This document shows, one piece after another, positions 1 through 11,500 of a stretch of 64,000 bases of DNA. The stretch covers positions 27,492,725-27,556,724 of the forward strand of contig NC_135555.1 of assembly GCF_964340395.1 (NCBI RefSeq). The letters run 5' to 3'. The DNA comes from Glandiceps talaboti (Eukaryota > Hemichordata > Enteropneusta > Spengelidae). The translations under genes and the position numbers were made by a program. Below the pieces are notes generated by a model that searched no databases, was not told the origin of the DNA, and saw only the letters and a list, made by a program, of their open reading frames with translations. Position 1 is the first letter of the stretch, and each line of letters begins with the position of its first letter.

Positions 1-676
1 GAGATGTTTCTGCATGTTATTCTTCAAAACATTTTGACAAAATTGGCCCTAGCAACCATGACCACGCCCTTAGCAACAACCAAATGGCAGTATATTTTGG
101 TCAAATAACAACAGCATATGGTAGGCAAATGAATAAACATTCAAAAAATGTATGCAAATACCGTAGCAACCATGACCACGCCCATAGCAACAGCCAAACG
201 GTCGTGTATTTCACAAAGATAACAACAGGGATTAATAGACAATTGAATAAACGTTCAAAAAATGTATGTAAATTTGCCTAGCAACAAGACCACGCCCATA
301 GCAACAGCCAAATGATCACATATATTGCAAAGATAACAAAGGGGATTAATAGACAATTGAATAAACATTCAAAAAAATGTATGTAAATATGCCTAGCAAC
401 AAGACCACGCCCATAGCAACAGCCAAATAATCACATATATTGCAAAGATAACAACAGGAATAGAAGACAAATGAATAAACATTCAAAAATGTATGTAAAT
501 ATGCCTAGCAACAAGACCACATCCATAGCAACAGCCAAATGATAGCATATATCGTAAAGATAGCAACATGGTTGGATAGGCAACTGGATAGTCATTCACC
601 AAATGAACACTTATTGTTCGCATGTTAGCATTTTTAAAAACTGTACAGTTGTGCTACAACGCCATTGGCGGTATTT
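1..676 (+). repeat. Family A element, right part (A1)
   Basis: Tandem units of about 114 bp, each with the motifs CTAGCAACAAGACCACGCCC, CATATATTGCAAAGATAACA and AAACATTCAAAAAATGTATG. The right end has CAGTTGTGCTA (646-656), the inverted copy of the family's left arm, then a small stem-loop CGCCATTGGCG (660-670). The left part is outside the window. Compare the more complete copies at 4133 and 43358. It is non-coding; short ORFs here just follow the tandem units. Confidence 0.8.
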
Positions 677-912
677 CTAATGAATGACATGCACATTTAC
701 AAGGTGAAACCAACAACTCAAAACTCAATACATGTACATCAACAATGCCATGTGTTGTGTGTGTAAAACATGCTTGCCAACATTACTGTATGTGTAACAT
801 CGTCTGTGTAACTATCAAACTCCTTCCTGAAATTTTCACATTGTCAATTATGTTAAAGGTTTGGAAATTGGTGATCTCAACACATTTCAGTGCATTTTAG
901 TTTGCTGAATGA
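677..912 (+). repeat. Dispersed repeat (copy 1 of 2)
   Basis: This block, beginning TAATGAATGAC, with TTGCCAACAT in the middle and AAGTTTGCTGAAT or similar at its end, is diverged from but alignable to 16905-17160. Both copies lie beside family A sequence. No coding potential or terminal structure was recognised. Confidence 0.6.
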
Positions 913-1547
913 ATAAAATAGGAGTTTTGATTTTGGAAACTTTTTTCACTTCCTAATATTATGATCTGGAAATATGCTAATGATATGCAAATAAATATGC
1001 AAATTAGGGCACCCCTTTATTTTTCAAAATTGTGGAGAACCCTGAGTATGTGTCAATACTACAGCAGACTTTCGATGTGTATTCTTCAGTGTCATGAAGA
1101 GAGTTGAACTCGTGTACTATCTTTTGGCGCAATCATATAAAATATCGTTCTACTTATTTCTACATCAACATCAACCTCGGTATTTCTACATCGCCTCCAA
1201 AATTGTGCCAGTTGAGAAATTCATGTCCAGCTACCAATTCAATCAAGTTGTTAAAACAGCTACCACACTCAAAACCACCCTAATAGACCACACCTATGTC
1301 AAATCCGCACACTCACCTATTGGGAAATGCCCATGTCATGCAAACATATTACAGCTACCATGATCCTGTAATATATACCAGATGTCTCCCAACCCTTAGG
1401 TGTGTTAAACCTTGTTTCACTGCCACACTATCCTACCCTCAATATATCCAATTTACACCAATCCAATCATCATCTGATTGCCTCTTCATGTCCCTAACTG
1501 TGCCCTGGAACTACGCTTTTGCTTGCAAATGCATACTAGTTGGTATG
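913..1547. other. No gene recognised
   Basis: AT-rich sequence with three short overlapping open frames (1094-1702) that show no domain, codon bias or splice context. Nothing else can be supported here. Confidence 0.5.
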
Positions 1548-2516
1548 TGTATTACCTTGGGTGTCTAGTTGGGAGATTGTTCAAATCAAAACTATCTTAC
1601 CACCGGTGTGTGATTTGGGTCAAAAAATGTGATTTTTGGTCAAAAGACAAACTCAGAAACTACTGGGTAGATTGGTGCGAAATTTGGTGGGAACATTCTT
1701 AAGGGGGGTGTAAAGTAAGATTTCTTCGTGACATGATGATTCCTTTAGTAATATGCAAATTAGGGCTAAAAATCTATAATCTATACTGGTGCAGATTGGG
1801 CTGAAATTTAATGAGAATGCATTTAGGGATGTATGGACGAAGAAATATTAAGCATACAATGATTCCATGAATGATATGCAAATTAGGTGTAAAAATGTTC
1901 ATTTTTGGTCAAAAACATATCTCAAAAAGTACTTGGTCAGTGAGTCTGAAACGTGGCAATATCTTTCTGAAAGTGTTATTCTGCAGATTTTCTTCAAAAC
2001 ATTTTGACAAAATTGGCCCTTGCAACCATGACCACGCCCTTAACACCAACCAAATGGCAGTATATTTTGGTCAAATAACATCTGGTAGGCAAGTGAGTAA
2101 ACATTCAAAAAATGTATGCAAATATCGTAGCATGACCACGCCCATAGGAACAGCCAAACGGTTGTGTATTTCACAAAGATAACAACAGGGATTAATAGAC
2201 AATTGAATAAACATTCAAAAAATGTATGTAAATTTGCCTAGCAACAACCAAATAATCACGTATATTGCAAAGATAATATCAGGAATTCATACACAAGTGA
2301 ACAAAAACATACAAAAATGTATGCAAATATATCTAACAACATGACCAGGCCCATTGCAACAGCCAAATTATAGCATATAATCGTAAAGATAGCAACATGG
2401 TTGGATAGGCAACTGGATAGTCATTCAGCAAGTGAACACCACCTTAGCATGGACTAGCATATGGATAAACATTTTTAAAAACTGTACAGTTGTGCTACAA
2501 CGCCATTGGTGGTATT
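1548..2516 (+). repeat. Family A element lacking its left end (A2)
   Basis: It begins inside the family's conserved left region (TTACCTTGGGTGTCTAGTTG) without the palindrome and microsatellite. Repeated blocks with the inner motif (gaaatttggtgggaacatt type) follow, then the 114-bp tandem core. It ends with CAGTTGTGCTA (2487-2497) and a stem-loop-like CGCCATTGGTG (2501-2511), where one stem pair is mutated relative to A1. Confidence 0.8.
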
Positions 2517-2603
2517 TTTTTTTAATTTACATAAATTAAAAAATGATAACTTTATGATAATTTTGGCCATTTGATAGCACACCTTAGAGAACATTACCAT
2601 GTA

Positions 2604-2960
2604 TGAATGGTCAATATTTTTGAAAACAACAACTTTTTAATGATACAATACAGTGTAAATACTAATTAGATAATTAGCAACTTTCAAAGATAAAAAGTAA
2701 TCGAATTTGCATAAATCGTAAATGGGTATTTACGGTGATCTTCATTTTTCATTATACTTGAAATGCAATACTTGGATATATTTTGAAAACAACTTCTTAA
2801 TGATACAATACAGTGTAAGTATTGATTTGATAATTAGCAACTTCCAAAGATAAAAAACAAGCTAATTTGCATAAATCTTAAATCAGTATTTTGTGTGACC
2901 TTTGTACATTTTTAAATATACTTAAAATGCAATACCTTGTTATATTCACCACTTATTAAA
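2604..2960 (+). repeat. Two tandem units of about 163 bp
   Basis: The block starting TTTTTGAAAACAACAACTTT near 2617 recurs with minor changes near 2781, including GATACAATACAGTGTAA, GATAATTAGCAACTT and AATTTGCATAAATC. The offset is about 163 bp. It looks like the tandem core of another non-autonomous element whose ends I could not define. Confidence 0.6.
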
Positions 2961-4132
2961 CCTGAGATGAAATGTAAAAATGAATTGAATGTTTAGTGTA
3001 AAGATGTGACATGACTGTTCATATAATGTTGGAACTCAAATCTACATCAATGCTATGAAGCACTTGTTTATTATGACTAAATTTATCCGTGGCTAACGTA
3101 TCTTGTCACCTTTAATAGAATCTACAAAAGTTCAGTTATATTCTAATTAAAATGTTCAACTTGTTCATCCAATAGATAGGAATTTGCCTCATTGTCAAGC
3201 AGGCACTTTCTCTAAAATTTAAAATTTGAATTCGTTCTATTTGCACATATAAGCTTAATTAATCTAATTATATAGCTATATGAGCATACATCTGAAGATT
3301 GAAATATCGAACACACACATGTACATATTTATGAGGGGGAAAGTATTTAGTTCTCTTACAAGAGTGGTTAATTTACATGAGCACTTTCTACTGAGTATGC
3401 ATGTATGGTGGATGTCATGTATAACTTTTGAATTTACTGAAGAAAAAACATCTTGAAGCATATTGCTTAACACATACACTCCAAGCATACTGTTTCTTGA
3501 GTATAACAACACCAAGTTGTATCTCCTATTATATAGCTATAGAAATCAGCCCTTTGTGTACAATGGAACATGGTGTACTTATAAATGTCTGTCCAGATAG
3601 AATAAAAATTATTATTAGCCCTAGTAAACAACGAGGGATATTTTACATGAAAACCTAGAGAGTTGATAAAAACACCTGCCTTAACTCTGCATTGTCACAA
3701 GACCTTGTGTTTTGACTCCTAAATCAGTGTATCTTATCTAGCATGTTCTGGAACATATATCCACTCATAGTAAATTACAACATGATGAGCAAACTCAAAA
3801 GCGGTGATCGATACCATGGAAAACAATTTATATTATAAAGGAATACTACAAGAAATTTGTTTACCATGTAACCCTAAAAATCCACATAGTTGCCAGACAT
3901 TGCACAAAACATCCAATGCCAAACTGGACAAAAAATCAACTCTAATAGTTGTTCTGGCCTTCAGCTCAGCCAATTAGATCCAAACACAGGTACCGATTAT
4001 TGCAGTGCCTTCACACAAAATCCTTGTGTGGTGATAGTAGTTGGAAATAACCAATATCTTTAAATTATCAATATGGTGGCAGCAGTGGGATCAAGTCCTG
4101 CCCATTGATTCTTGGACTTTTTAATTTTTTGT
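2961..4132. other. No gene recognised
   Basis: AT-rich DNA with short ORFs on both strands (3276-3658) that overlap each other and lack any recognisable domain. No tandem array or terminal repeat was seen. Confidence 0.5.
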
Positions 4133-4990
4133 TAGCACAACTGAACTGAGGTTCAGTAGTTCTATAGGGATCACCCGGCGTCTGTCTGTCTGTCTGTGCT
4201 GATGTGTGTGTGTAAACAACTTAAAGTCAAAACCACTGAACCGATTGCCATGATATTTGGTGGGTCCATTACCTTGGGTGTCTAGTTGGGAAATTTTCAA
4301 ATGAAAATGATCGCATCAGAAATGTGCATTTTACGTTTGGAAATGTGATTTGTTGTATTACAAAATGCTTTGACTTCAGCCTGGAAATGAAAAATTCTTG
4401 TTTCATTGATGCAATGTAATCATAAATCTTTTATGGGCTACTTCACATGTCAGTGTGAATAGCGTAAAGATTAACATCTGTTTAAGGTTGCATAGCAACC
4501 TAGGCCTGTTTTTAGCCTAGCTGAATTAAGTCTTAGACACCTATGATTAAAACAGGTTCATATAAATGCACCATCCCTTAGGCATTCAAAAAAACAGTTT
4601 GTACAAAGAATAAGAAGTCACATTTTATGGGGAAAGAAAAATAGAATCATATCAAGACCTCCATGATCATACTGTGTTTGGCAGGTTAAATTTCCTGCCA
4701 TGATATTTGATGGGTGTATTACCTTGGGTGTCTAGTTGGGAAATTGTTCAAATCAAAATGATCTTACTATCGGTGTGTGTGAAATGTATGCAAATGTGCC
4801 TAGCAACAAGACCACGCCCATAGCAACAGCCAAGTGATCACATATATTGCAAAGATAACAGGGATAAATAGACAAATGAATAAACATTCAATAATGTATG
4901 GATAATCATTCAGCAAATGAACACCTATACCCAGCATGGATCAAACATTTTTTAAAAACTGTACAGTTGTGCTATACACCATTGGCGCTA
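4133..4990 (+). mobile_element. Family A element, near complete (A3)
   Basis: Most compact near-complete copy. The left end (4133-4164) is an imperfect palindrome whose arms begin AGCACAACTGAAC and are inverted after a TGAG loop. A (GTCT)n/(GT)n tract follows, then a conserved block (ACTGAACCGATTGCCATGAT, CCTTGGGTGTCTAGTTGGG). A shortened 114-bp core, the inverted arm CAGTTGTGCTA and a terminal CCATTGG stem-loop come last. Palindromic left end, microsatellite, tandem core, inverted arm and 3' stem-loop are the plan of Helentron-associated elements. No transposase or Rep/helicase frame is present, so it is non-autonomous. Confidence 0.75.
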
Positions 4991-5463
4991 TTGTGTTCAT
5001 GTCCAACCGTATTTTAACCCATATTTTAAACAATATCTGGCATGGTCATGTTTTAGAGAAAGTGGATTGGGGAAGGGCCACATTTTACGAAACAGACTGA
5101 GCATGATTTCCCCTGGCCCCGATCTCCCTTGTAATTACTGAAGGTGCTAATTTTGAACAAGCTTGGACAGTGTGGCATTGAAATATTTTCAAGCTCCTGG
5201 GCATGGCGGCGAAGAGAATCAAAATCTCTTGCTGAAAAAAACAACTTGGGTACTTGTGCGATGATATGGCATAGATCAATGTTGATTCTAAGGCTGTTGC
5301 CAATAAAACTCCCACCTAACATGTGCAGCCAACTGGTGGGTTGTTTAAGACCAAAAATAATGTTTTCAAAAGAATCGTTCACAAAAAATTGTGTGGGTGG
5401 GGGGGGGGAGTACGTTAGCTGTTCTTATGTGGATTTAGTCATTTCTGCCTTCAAGTTCTAAAT
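4991..5463. other. No gene recognised; G-rich run
   Basis: Overlapping ORFs occur on both strands (5053-5461), but none resembles a known protein. A run of about ten G lies near 5400. The right edge passes into a hAT-like element fragment. Confidence 0.4.
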
Positions 5464-6560
5464 CTGTGTAGTGTGACCTCTGAAATTTGAATATGACCCA
5501 TCGTATGCAAAACGTTTCAACAGTTTCATGTGCCCCATGACCATTTCCTGACGTGAAGAGCACGTCTTGGATAGTTTAGAAACGACGTGATGTGATATTA
5601 TCATTACTTATCCACGTGATGGGTTACTTATTAACAGACGTGGTTAGAATTTCGAATAGGGCTTTCCATCGAAAGCACGGCCGGCGCCATTTTCAAGCAC
5701 CCTCCCTCACGCGAGTCACGGGCGAATTCGCGAAGCGATGATTAAATCATGGAAGTATAACCATACTTCCATGATTAAATAGACCACATCGGTGGAGAGT
5801 CAGTAGTCTACGCTGAAACTTCACGTAGATAAATTCGCACTGCCACGTCACCATTTCATTCTCACTAAAACTGAAACTTGTTTGAGCTTTCTTACGGGAT
5901 CGAACAAATTACGTGAATTTTCAGTTCACTACATGCTCTTCGAAGCTTCGCTTCGCCTGGGGTGAACATGGTTCACACGTATAAAGGCATCGTTCAAGAA
6001 TAAACGTTTATCTTGGTGTATACCGAATTATCAGTTCTCCTCAGCGACACAAAATTTGTATCAAACTTTACAACCGTGTCTCTGTCAAATTGAAAGTTCA
6101 CGCTGTCGTTCATACTTCGTGGAAATAACCCATGGTGGAACTATTGGATTGTGGTATTGTATCATAGTGTAGTTTTATGTACACTGCACCACAGGGGCAC
6201 GTATTATTGCTTCGATTGCCGTTTTCCTAGGAAAATATCATACGAATCTTGCTGCTACAAATGTATCAATCTCAACTACGTATATATCTCTTTTCTCCTG
6301 ACAGGTAGGAATATAGTCAAAAAGTTGTTATATTTAGTCTGTAGACCTGGAAAACAACAAACTATGAAATATCACTCGCCCCTATCCGATTCCAAGAACC
6401 TCCCTAACACAGATTCATCCGGAGATTCATTCGTTCTCGGGGCACACAATTTTAGAGAATGATTACCATAGAAAATCGAAAGTGTAGAAAGATGAAATTA
6501 AACCACTGTATAGAGTATTTTAGACTCTCTCACAGCCCTTTGAGCTTTGCATTACTGTGA
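5464..6560 (+). mobile_element. hAT-like element fragment (family G, copy 3)
   Basis: Homologous throughout to the interior of the intact copy at 12399-13916: shared blocks include GCAGTGTGACCT, CCATTTCCTGA, TTACTTATTAACAGACG, CACCATTTCATTCTCACTAAAACT and GAGAATGATTACCAT or close variants. Both terminal inverted repeats are missing. It contains a private 13-bp inverted repeat (5747-5759 with 5764-5776, 4-nt loop). No transposase frame survives. Confidence 0.65.
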
Positions 6561-6935
6561 AATTAAAGCTAAACAAATTATTTTGTATGTATCGGCACCA
6601 TGTACATAACGGATGATAACGTACTCCATGACTTGAATATCCTTGTACCTCTATCATGCATGGTCGATGAGGGCGCACAAAATTTGACATGTTAAAAAAA
6701 AAAGCTTTAGAGAGCAGTCTTTTAGTCCTTGAATTTCAAAAATCTCCGGGGATGGGAGGGGGAACCCGTACCCACCCCCAAATTGGCTCCCCCAAACTTT
6801 GATTCAACTAATACCACCTAATTTCAAATTTTACTAGCTACTTTGGGAATAAACTGCATCCATTGTCATCCCTTCCTCTTGAAATATGCTACATCCATCA
6901 TGTTATAAGGAAATTCAAATTCAAAATAAAGTTTG
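6561..6935. other. No gene recognised
   Basis: Unique AT-rich DNA between the hAT-like fragment and the microsatellite. It holds short A and G/C homopolymers only. Confidence 0.4.
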
Positions 6936-7025
6936 ATATTGTATGTATGTATGTATGTATGTATGTATGTATGTATGTATGTATGTGTGTGTGTGTGTGT
7001 GTGTGTGCGTGCGTGCGTATGTGTG

Positions 7026-7057
<32 letters not shown>

Positions 7058-7146
7058 TGCGTATGTATGTATGTATGTATGTATGTATGTATGTATGTAC
7101 GTACGTACGTACGTACGTATGTATTCATATGTATACATGTGTGTGT
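6936..7146 (+). repeat. Compound TATG/TG/TGCG/TACG microsatellite
   Basis: About 210 bp of alternating purine/pyrimidine repeat in blocks: (TATG)n, (TG)n, (TGCG)n, (TG)n, (TGCG)n, (TATG)n and then (TACG)n, the last being self-complementary (GTAC). Every frame is open on both strands because of the repeat, so the Cys/Val and His/Thr ORFs across it are artefacts. Confidence 0.95.
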
Positions 7147-8240
7147 ATGTGGTGTTTCAATGGAACACTCAACCTCAATTTGTATAATGTTTGTAGCGCC
7201 ATTAACATTATTGTAAAGTGGTGAGGGGGGGGGGTATGAAAAAAATTTGTGGCAAGGAGGTGGTTACGAAAATATTTTAAGCAAGGTAGTGGGGTCACTC
7301 AAATTTTGTGGATTTTCCAAGCAATTCCCCCCCCCCCCCTAGTCTATCAGCTAGCCCTCGGATGTTCTTCCGATAAAATACGACACACAGCCGAACAACG
7401 CTATCGAGGATGTTCGGGCAGGCCCTCATATGCGAACTTCGTTCGCTTATAGTTATAGCATCGAAAGAAAGCCCGAACGTCTAGCAGCAAGACTACCCCC
7501 CCCCCCCCCCGCTCGTAAATAATGACGGCTCCCTTTATTATGATGTATGCGAAACCAAATTAATTTACCAGTTTTGTAGTGGAAAGTTTTGATTCGACAC
7601 TGACCACTCGAATAAACCGTTCCTGAGATCTGACAAACTATATATACTACTATTACAATGTGATTCTTCGACTAAGTACTCAAGCTGAACTTGAACCTTT
7701 TGAAATTTGCATATTTATTTTCTCTTTGCCGTCTGATGAAAATACTAGATGATCGTTTGGCCTGGTGTTGGTACAATATTATGTAAATGTTTGTGTCTTG
7801 TACAATTTGTAAATGGGTAGATTTGGAGAAGAAGACAGGTATGCATAAGTTGAAGTTGGCGGGAATGTCGCATGCCATACTATACTAGTACTACTACTAG
7901 CTGAGTAAAATATTTATAATATATGTACAAGTGTATACATCTCCAGTCGTGCCAAACGCCCCCTAGTGATAAGCATGCCAACGCTTTGATTGACAATAGC
8001 AATTAACATGGCGCCGCCTACAACTGGCGTTTGGCCAAGCAACGACCGAAATATTTGTCTTTGTATGATATATTCATCCGCACTGTCGATCAACATATCA
8101 ATACTACATCTAAAATTGAACATCGATACCTATACTTAGGTAAATAGTTATAAGTGTGGCATTTATAATTACTCTGGTATATAAATAGTGAAAATATTGG
8201 GTAGTTATTTTTACGAAGTCCACGTTTTTGCACTACTTTT
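7147..8240. other. Upstream region of the RBL gene; no gene recognised
   Basis: It contains a G run near 7225, C runs near 7324 and 7497, and CpG-containing DNA nearer the promoter. Around 8010 there is a YY1-like AACATGGCGCC, and at 7957-7968 CGCCCCCTAGTG, which resembles the CTCF core. The small ORFs (7672-8290) have no homology I recognise and the last overlaps the promoter. Confidence 0.4.
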
Positions 8241-8300
8241 GCGGACGTATAAAAAGTTCCAACCGACTGACTCTCAAATTTTCGCGCCATTTTCTGGTGG
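8241..8300 (+). promoter_or_regulatory. Putative core promoter with TATA-like box and E2F site
   Basis: A TATA-like TATAAAA (8248-8254) lies about 30 bp upstream of TTTTCGCGCC (8279-8288), a perfect match to the E2F/DP consensus TTTSSCGC. Transcription would be expected to start close to the E2F site, about 95 bp before the ATG at 8381. Known biology: vertebrate p107 (RBL1) is itself an E2F target repressed by pocket proteins. Conservation of that loop here is an inference. Confidence 0.65.
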
Positions 8301-8380
8301 AATTGTAACCTAAAATTATTCGCGATAAGACGGCCATTGTTAATTTCTGTGCGAAATTGGAGCGAAATCTGGCCGTCAAG

Positions 8381-8518
8381 ATGCCACCCTCCGACTCAGA
8401 AAACTCCGATCCACGATCGAGATTTGAGGAATTATGTAGGGATTTAAATATGGATAAAACGGCGGCAGATGAAGCCTGGCAAGCGTACGAGAATATCAGT
8501 ACAAACTATACGTTGGAG
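8381..8518 (+). CDS. RBL1/RBL2: RBL exon 1 (residues 1-46)
   Basis: The start ATG lies in the context GTCAAGATGCC. The exon encodes a short acidic/polar leader, then [20 protein letters not shown], matching the first helix region of vertebrate RBL2. It ends TTGGAG before donor GTAACG, phase 0. No in-frame ATG lies upstream within the putative transcript. The leader is much shorter than the proline/acid-rich N terminus of human p130. Confidence 0.95.
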
Positions 8519-11500
8519 GTAACGTATTGACTCCTACGCTGAATTTTAAATGCCCGTTGTTTGTACCCTTTAAGTTTAAGTAACTTCTTTACATAACCAT
8601 ATTGATAAATGCCATACGTATGTAATATGTCACAATAACATATTGTACTATGAGTTTCACATAGCTGTATTTTTCAGTTCGATTATTATTTCACGATCGG
8701 CGAAAAATATAGAAGTCGTATTTTTTTTTTCAGGGAGACGATCTCCATTGGTTAGCGTGTGCTCTGTATGTCTCCTGTAGGAAATGTGTTGTGCCGACTG
8801 TCGGAAGCAGCGAAGCAGTGGAAGGAAATTGTGTCTCTCTTACTCGACTACTGAGATCAGCCAAATTGAGGTAGGTTTGTAACCGAGTTTCGAATGGAGC
8901 ATCGAAAATTGGTTTAAATGGCCGGCCAACAACGGTCATCACGCATTGTTTGTCACATATATGGAACGTAAACAGCGCGTGTTTATATTTATGTAAGGAT
9001 TGATATGATGTTGTTGATCCATAGGAATATATCTAATTCAAAATGTTTTATTAGATATTATATTACCATACGGTATTTGGAAACCAATTACAACATATAA
9101 CGAAATCTTTTCGTGATATGCGAATGCGGAAGTGAAAGGACATTCCTGATTGAGGGCACAAAGGGATCTCACGAACATCTACCCTCCACACACAAACATA
9201 TGTGCTTATGCTTCCTTGAACAGGTTTGCTACATATTACTCTATTTTTATCGTTTCACCAGTTTGATACAATTTTTCAATAAAATGAAGAAATGGGAGGA
9301 CATGGCAAACTTATCTCAAGAATTCCGCGATAAAGTTGATCGTTTGGAGCGTGATTTTGCCGTTTCTACAGTTATTTTCAAGAAATTCGAACCTATCTTT
9401 ATGGACTTATTCAGAAGCCCTGCTGAGGATCAGCCGCGACACCCAAGAGGTCGCAAACAGAGGTAGGTTAATTCAATGAGCAATATCAAATCAAGTAGGA
9501 ATATTGGTAGTAAAAACTGGAACATGGGAAAATTTAAAAAATCGAACTCACATGAACGAAATCTACAATGTAATTACATTTTAAGTGCAACCACATCTTG
9601 AAAAGGGGCATTGTTATTTATAGTAGGAATGGTAGTTTTGAAAGGTGGATGTAAATTGGTGGCAACATACATTCTTGTCACAACAAGACCATCTCTTTCA
9701 GTTGTCTGGACAACTGATGTAACTACTGTTAATGTGTAAAATAAACTACTGAGTGTACACATGATGATGCAGCATGCTATAAATAGAAAGTGAAGTGAAT
9801 GCATCCCAATCACACTGACTTACTGAATTAAAAACAAGTTATCAAGTTTAAGATAGAATACTTTAATTCAGTAATCTTTCAGTGTTTGTACAATTTATGA
9901 AAAGTTGTTTGAAATGAAAATACCAGTCTTGCTCAAACAAGAGAGATATGCAAGTCAAAACTATCTTTAAGTTGAGGTCAGAGGTCAAAATGTTGCTGTG
10001 TATGGATACATACACGTTGTGTTGGTCAGTGTATATTTGGTGATGAATAACTAGTTTGTTGACAAGGTAGCATTGATCCGTGTATATTTGGTGATGAATA
10101 ACTAGTTTGTTGACAAGGTGGCATTGATCCGTGTATATTTGGTGATGGATAACTAGTTTGTTGACAAGGTGGCATTGGTCGTTGTATATTTGGTGATGAA
10201 TAACTAGTTTGTTGACAAAGTGGCATTGGTCCGTGTATATTTGGTGATGAATAACTAGTTTGTTGACAAGGTGGCATTGGTCCCCTTGTATATTTGGTGA
10301 TGAATAACTAGTTTGTTGACAAGGTGGCATTGGTCCGTGTATATTTGGTGATGAATAACTAGTTTGTTGACAAGGTGGCATTGGTCCCCTTGTATATTTG
10401 GTGATAAATAACTAGTTTGTTGACAAGGTGGCATTGGTCCGTGTATATTTGGTGATGAATAACTAGTTTGTTGACAAGGTGGCATTGGTCCCCTTGTATA
10501 TTTGGTGATGGATAACTAGTTTGTTGACAAGGTGGCATTGGTCCGTGTTTATTTGGTGATGAATAAATAGTTTGTTGACAAGGTGGCATTGGTCCGTGTT
10601 TATTTGGTGATGAATAACTAGTTTGTTGACAAGGTGGCATTGGTCCCCTTGTATATTTGGTGATGAATAACTAGTTTGTTGACAAGGTGGCATTGGTCCC
10701 CTTGTATATTTGGTGATGAATAACTAGTTTGTTGACAAGGTGGCATTGGTCCGTGTTTATTTGGTGATGAATAACTAGTTTGTTGACAAGGTGGCATTGG
10801 TCCCCTTGTATATTTGGTGATGAATAACTAGTTTGTTGACAAGGTGGCATTGGTCCGTGTTTATTTGGTGATGAATAACTAGTTTGTTGACAAGGTGGCA
10901 TTGGTCCCCTTGTATATTTGGTGATGAATAACTAGTTTGTTGACAAGGTGGCATTGGTCCGTGTTTATTTGGTGATGAATAACTAGTTTGTTGACAAGGT
11001 GGCATTGGTCCCCTTGTATATTTGGTGATGGATAACTAGTTTGTTGACAAGGTGGCATTGGTCCTTGTATATTTGGTGATGAATAACTAGTTTGTTGACA
11101 AGGTGGCATTGGTCCCCTTGTATATTTGGTGATGGATAACTAGTTTGTTGACAAGGTGGCATTGGTCGTTGTATATTTGGTGATGAATAACTAGTTTGTT
11201 GACAAGGTGGCATTGGTCCGTGTATATTTGGTGATGAATAACTAGTTTGTTGACAAGGTGGCATTGGTCCGTGTATATTTGGTGATGAATAACTAGTTTG
11301 TTGACAAGGTGGCATTGGTCCTTGTATATTTGGTGATGGATAACTAGTTTGTTGACAAGGTGGCATTGGTCCGTGTATATTTGGTGATGAATAACTAGTT
11401 TGTTGACAAGGTGGCATTGGTCCTTGCATATTTGGTGATGGATAACTAGTTTGTTGACAAGGTGGCATTGGTCCTTGTATATTTGGTGATGGATAACTAG

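Noticed and set aside
6863-7224. Cys/Val-, His/Thr- and Tyr-rich ORFs
   Set aside because: Translation of the TATG/TG/TGCG microsatellite in all frames.
9113-9261. Possible N-terminal extension of the exon 3 frame (from ATG 9113)
   Set aside because: The AG acceptor at 9260-9261 and homology to p107/p130 place the exon start at 9262. The extension is intronic.
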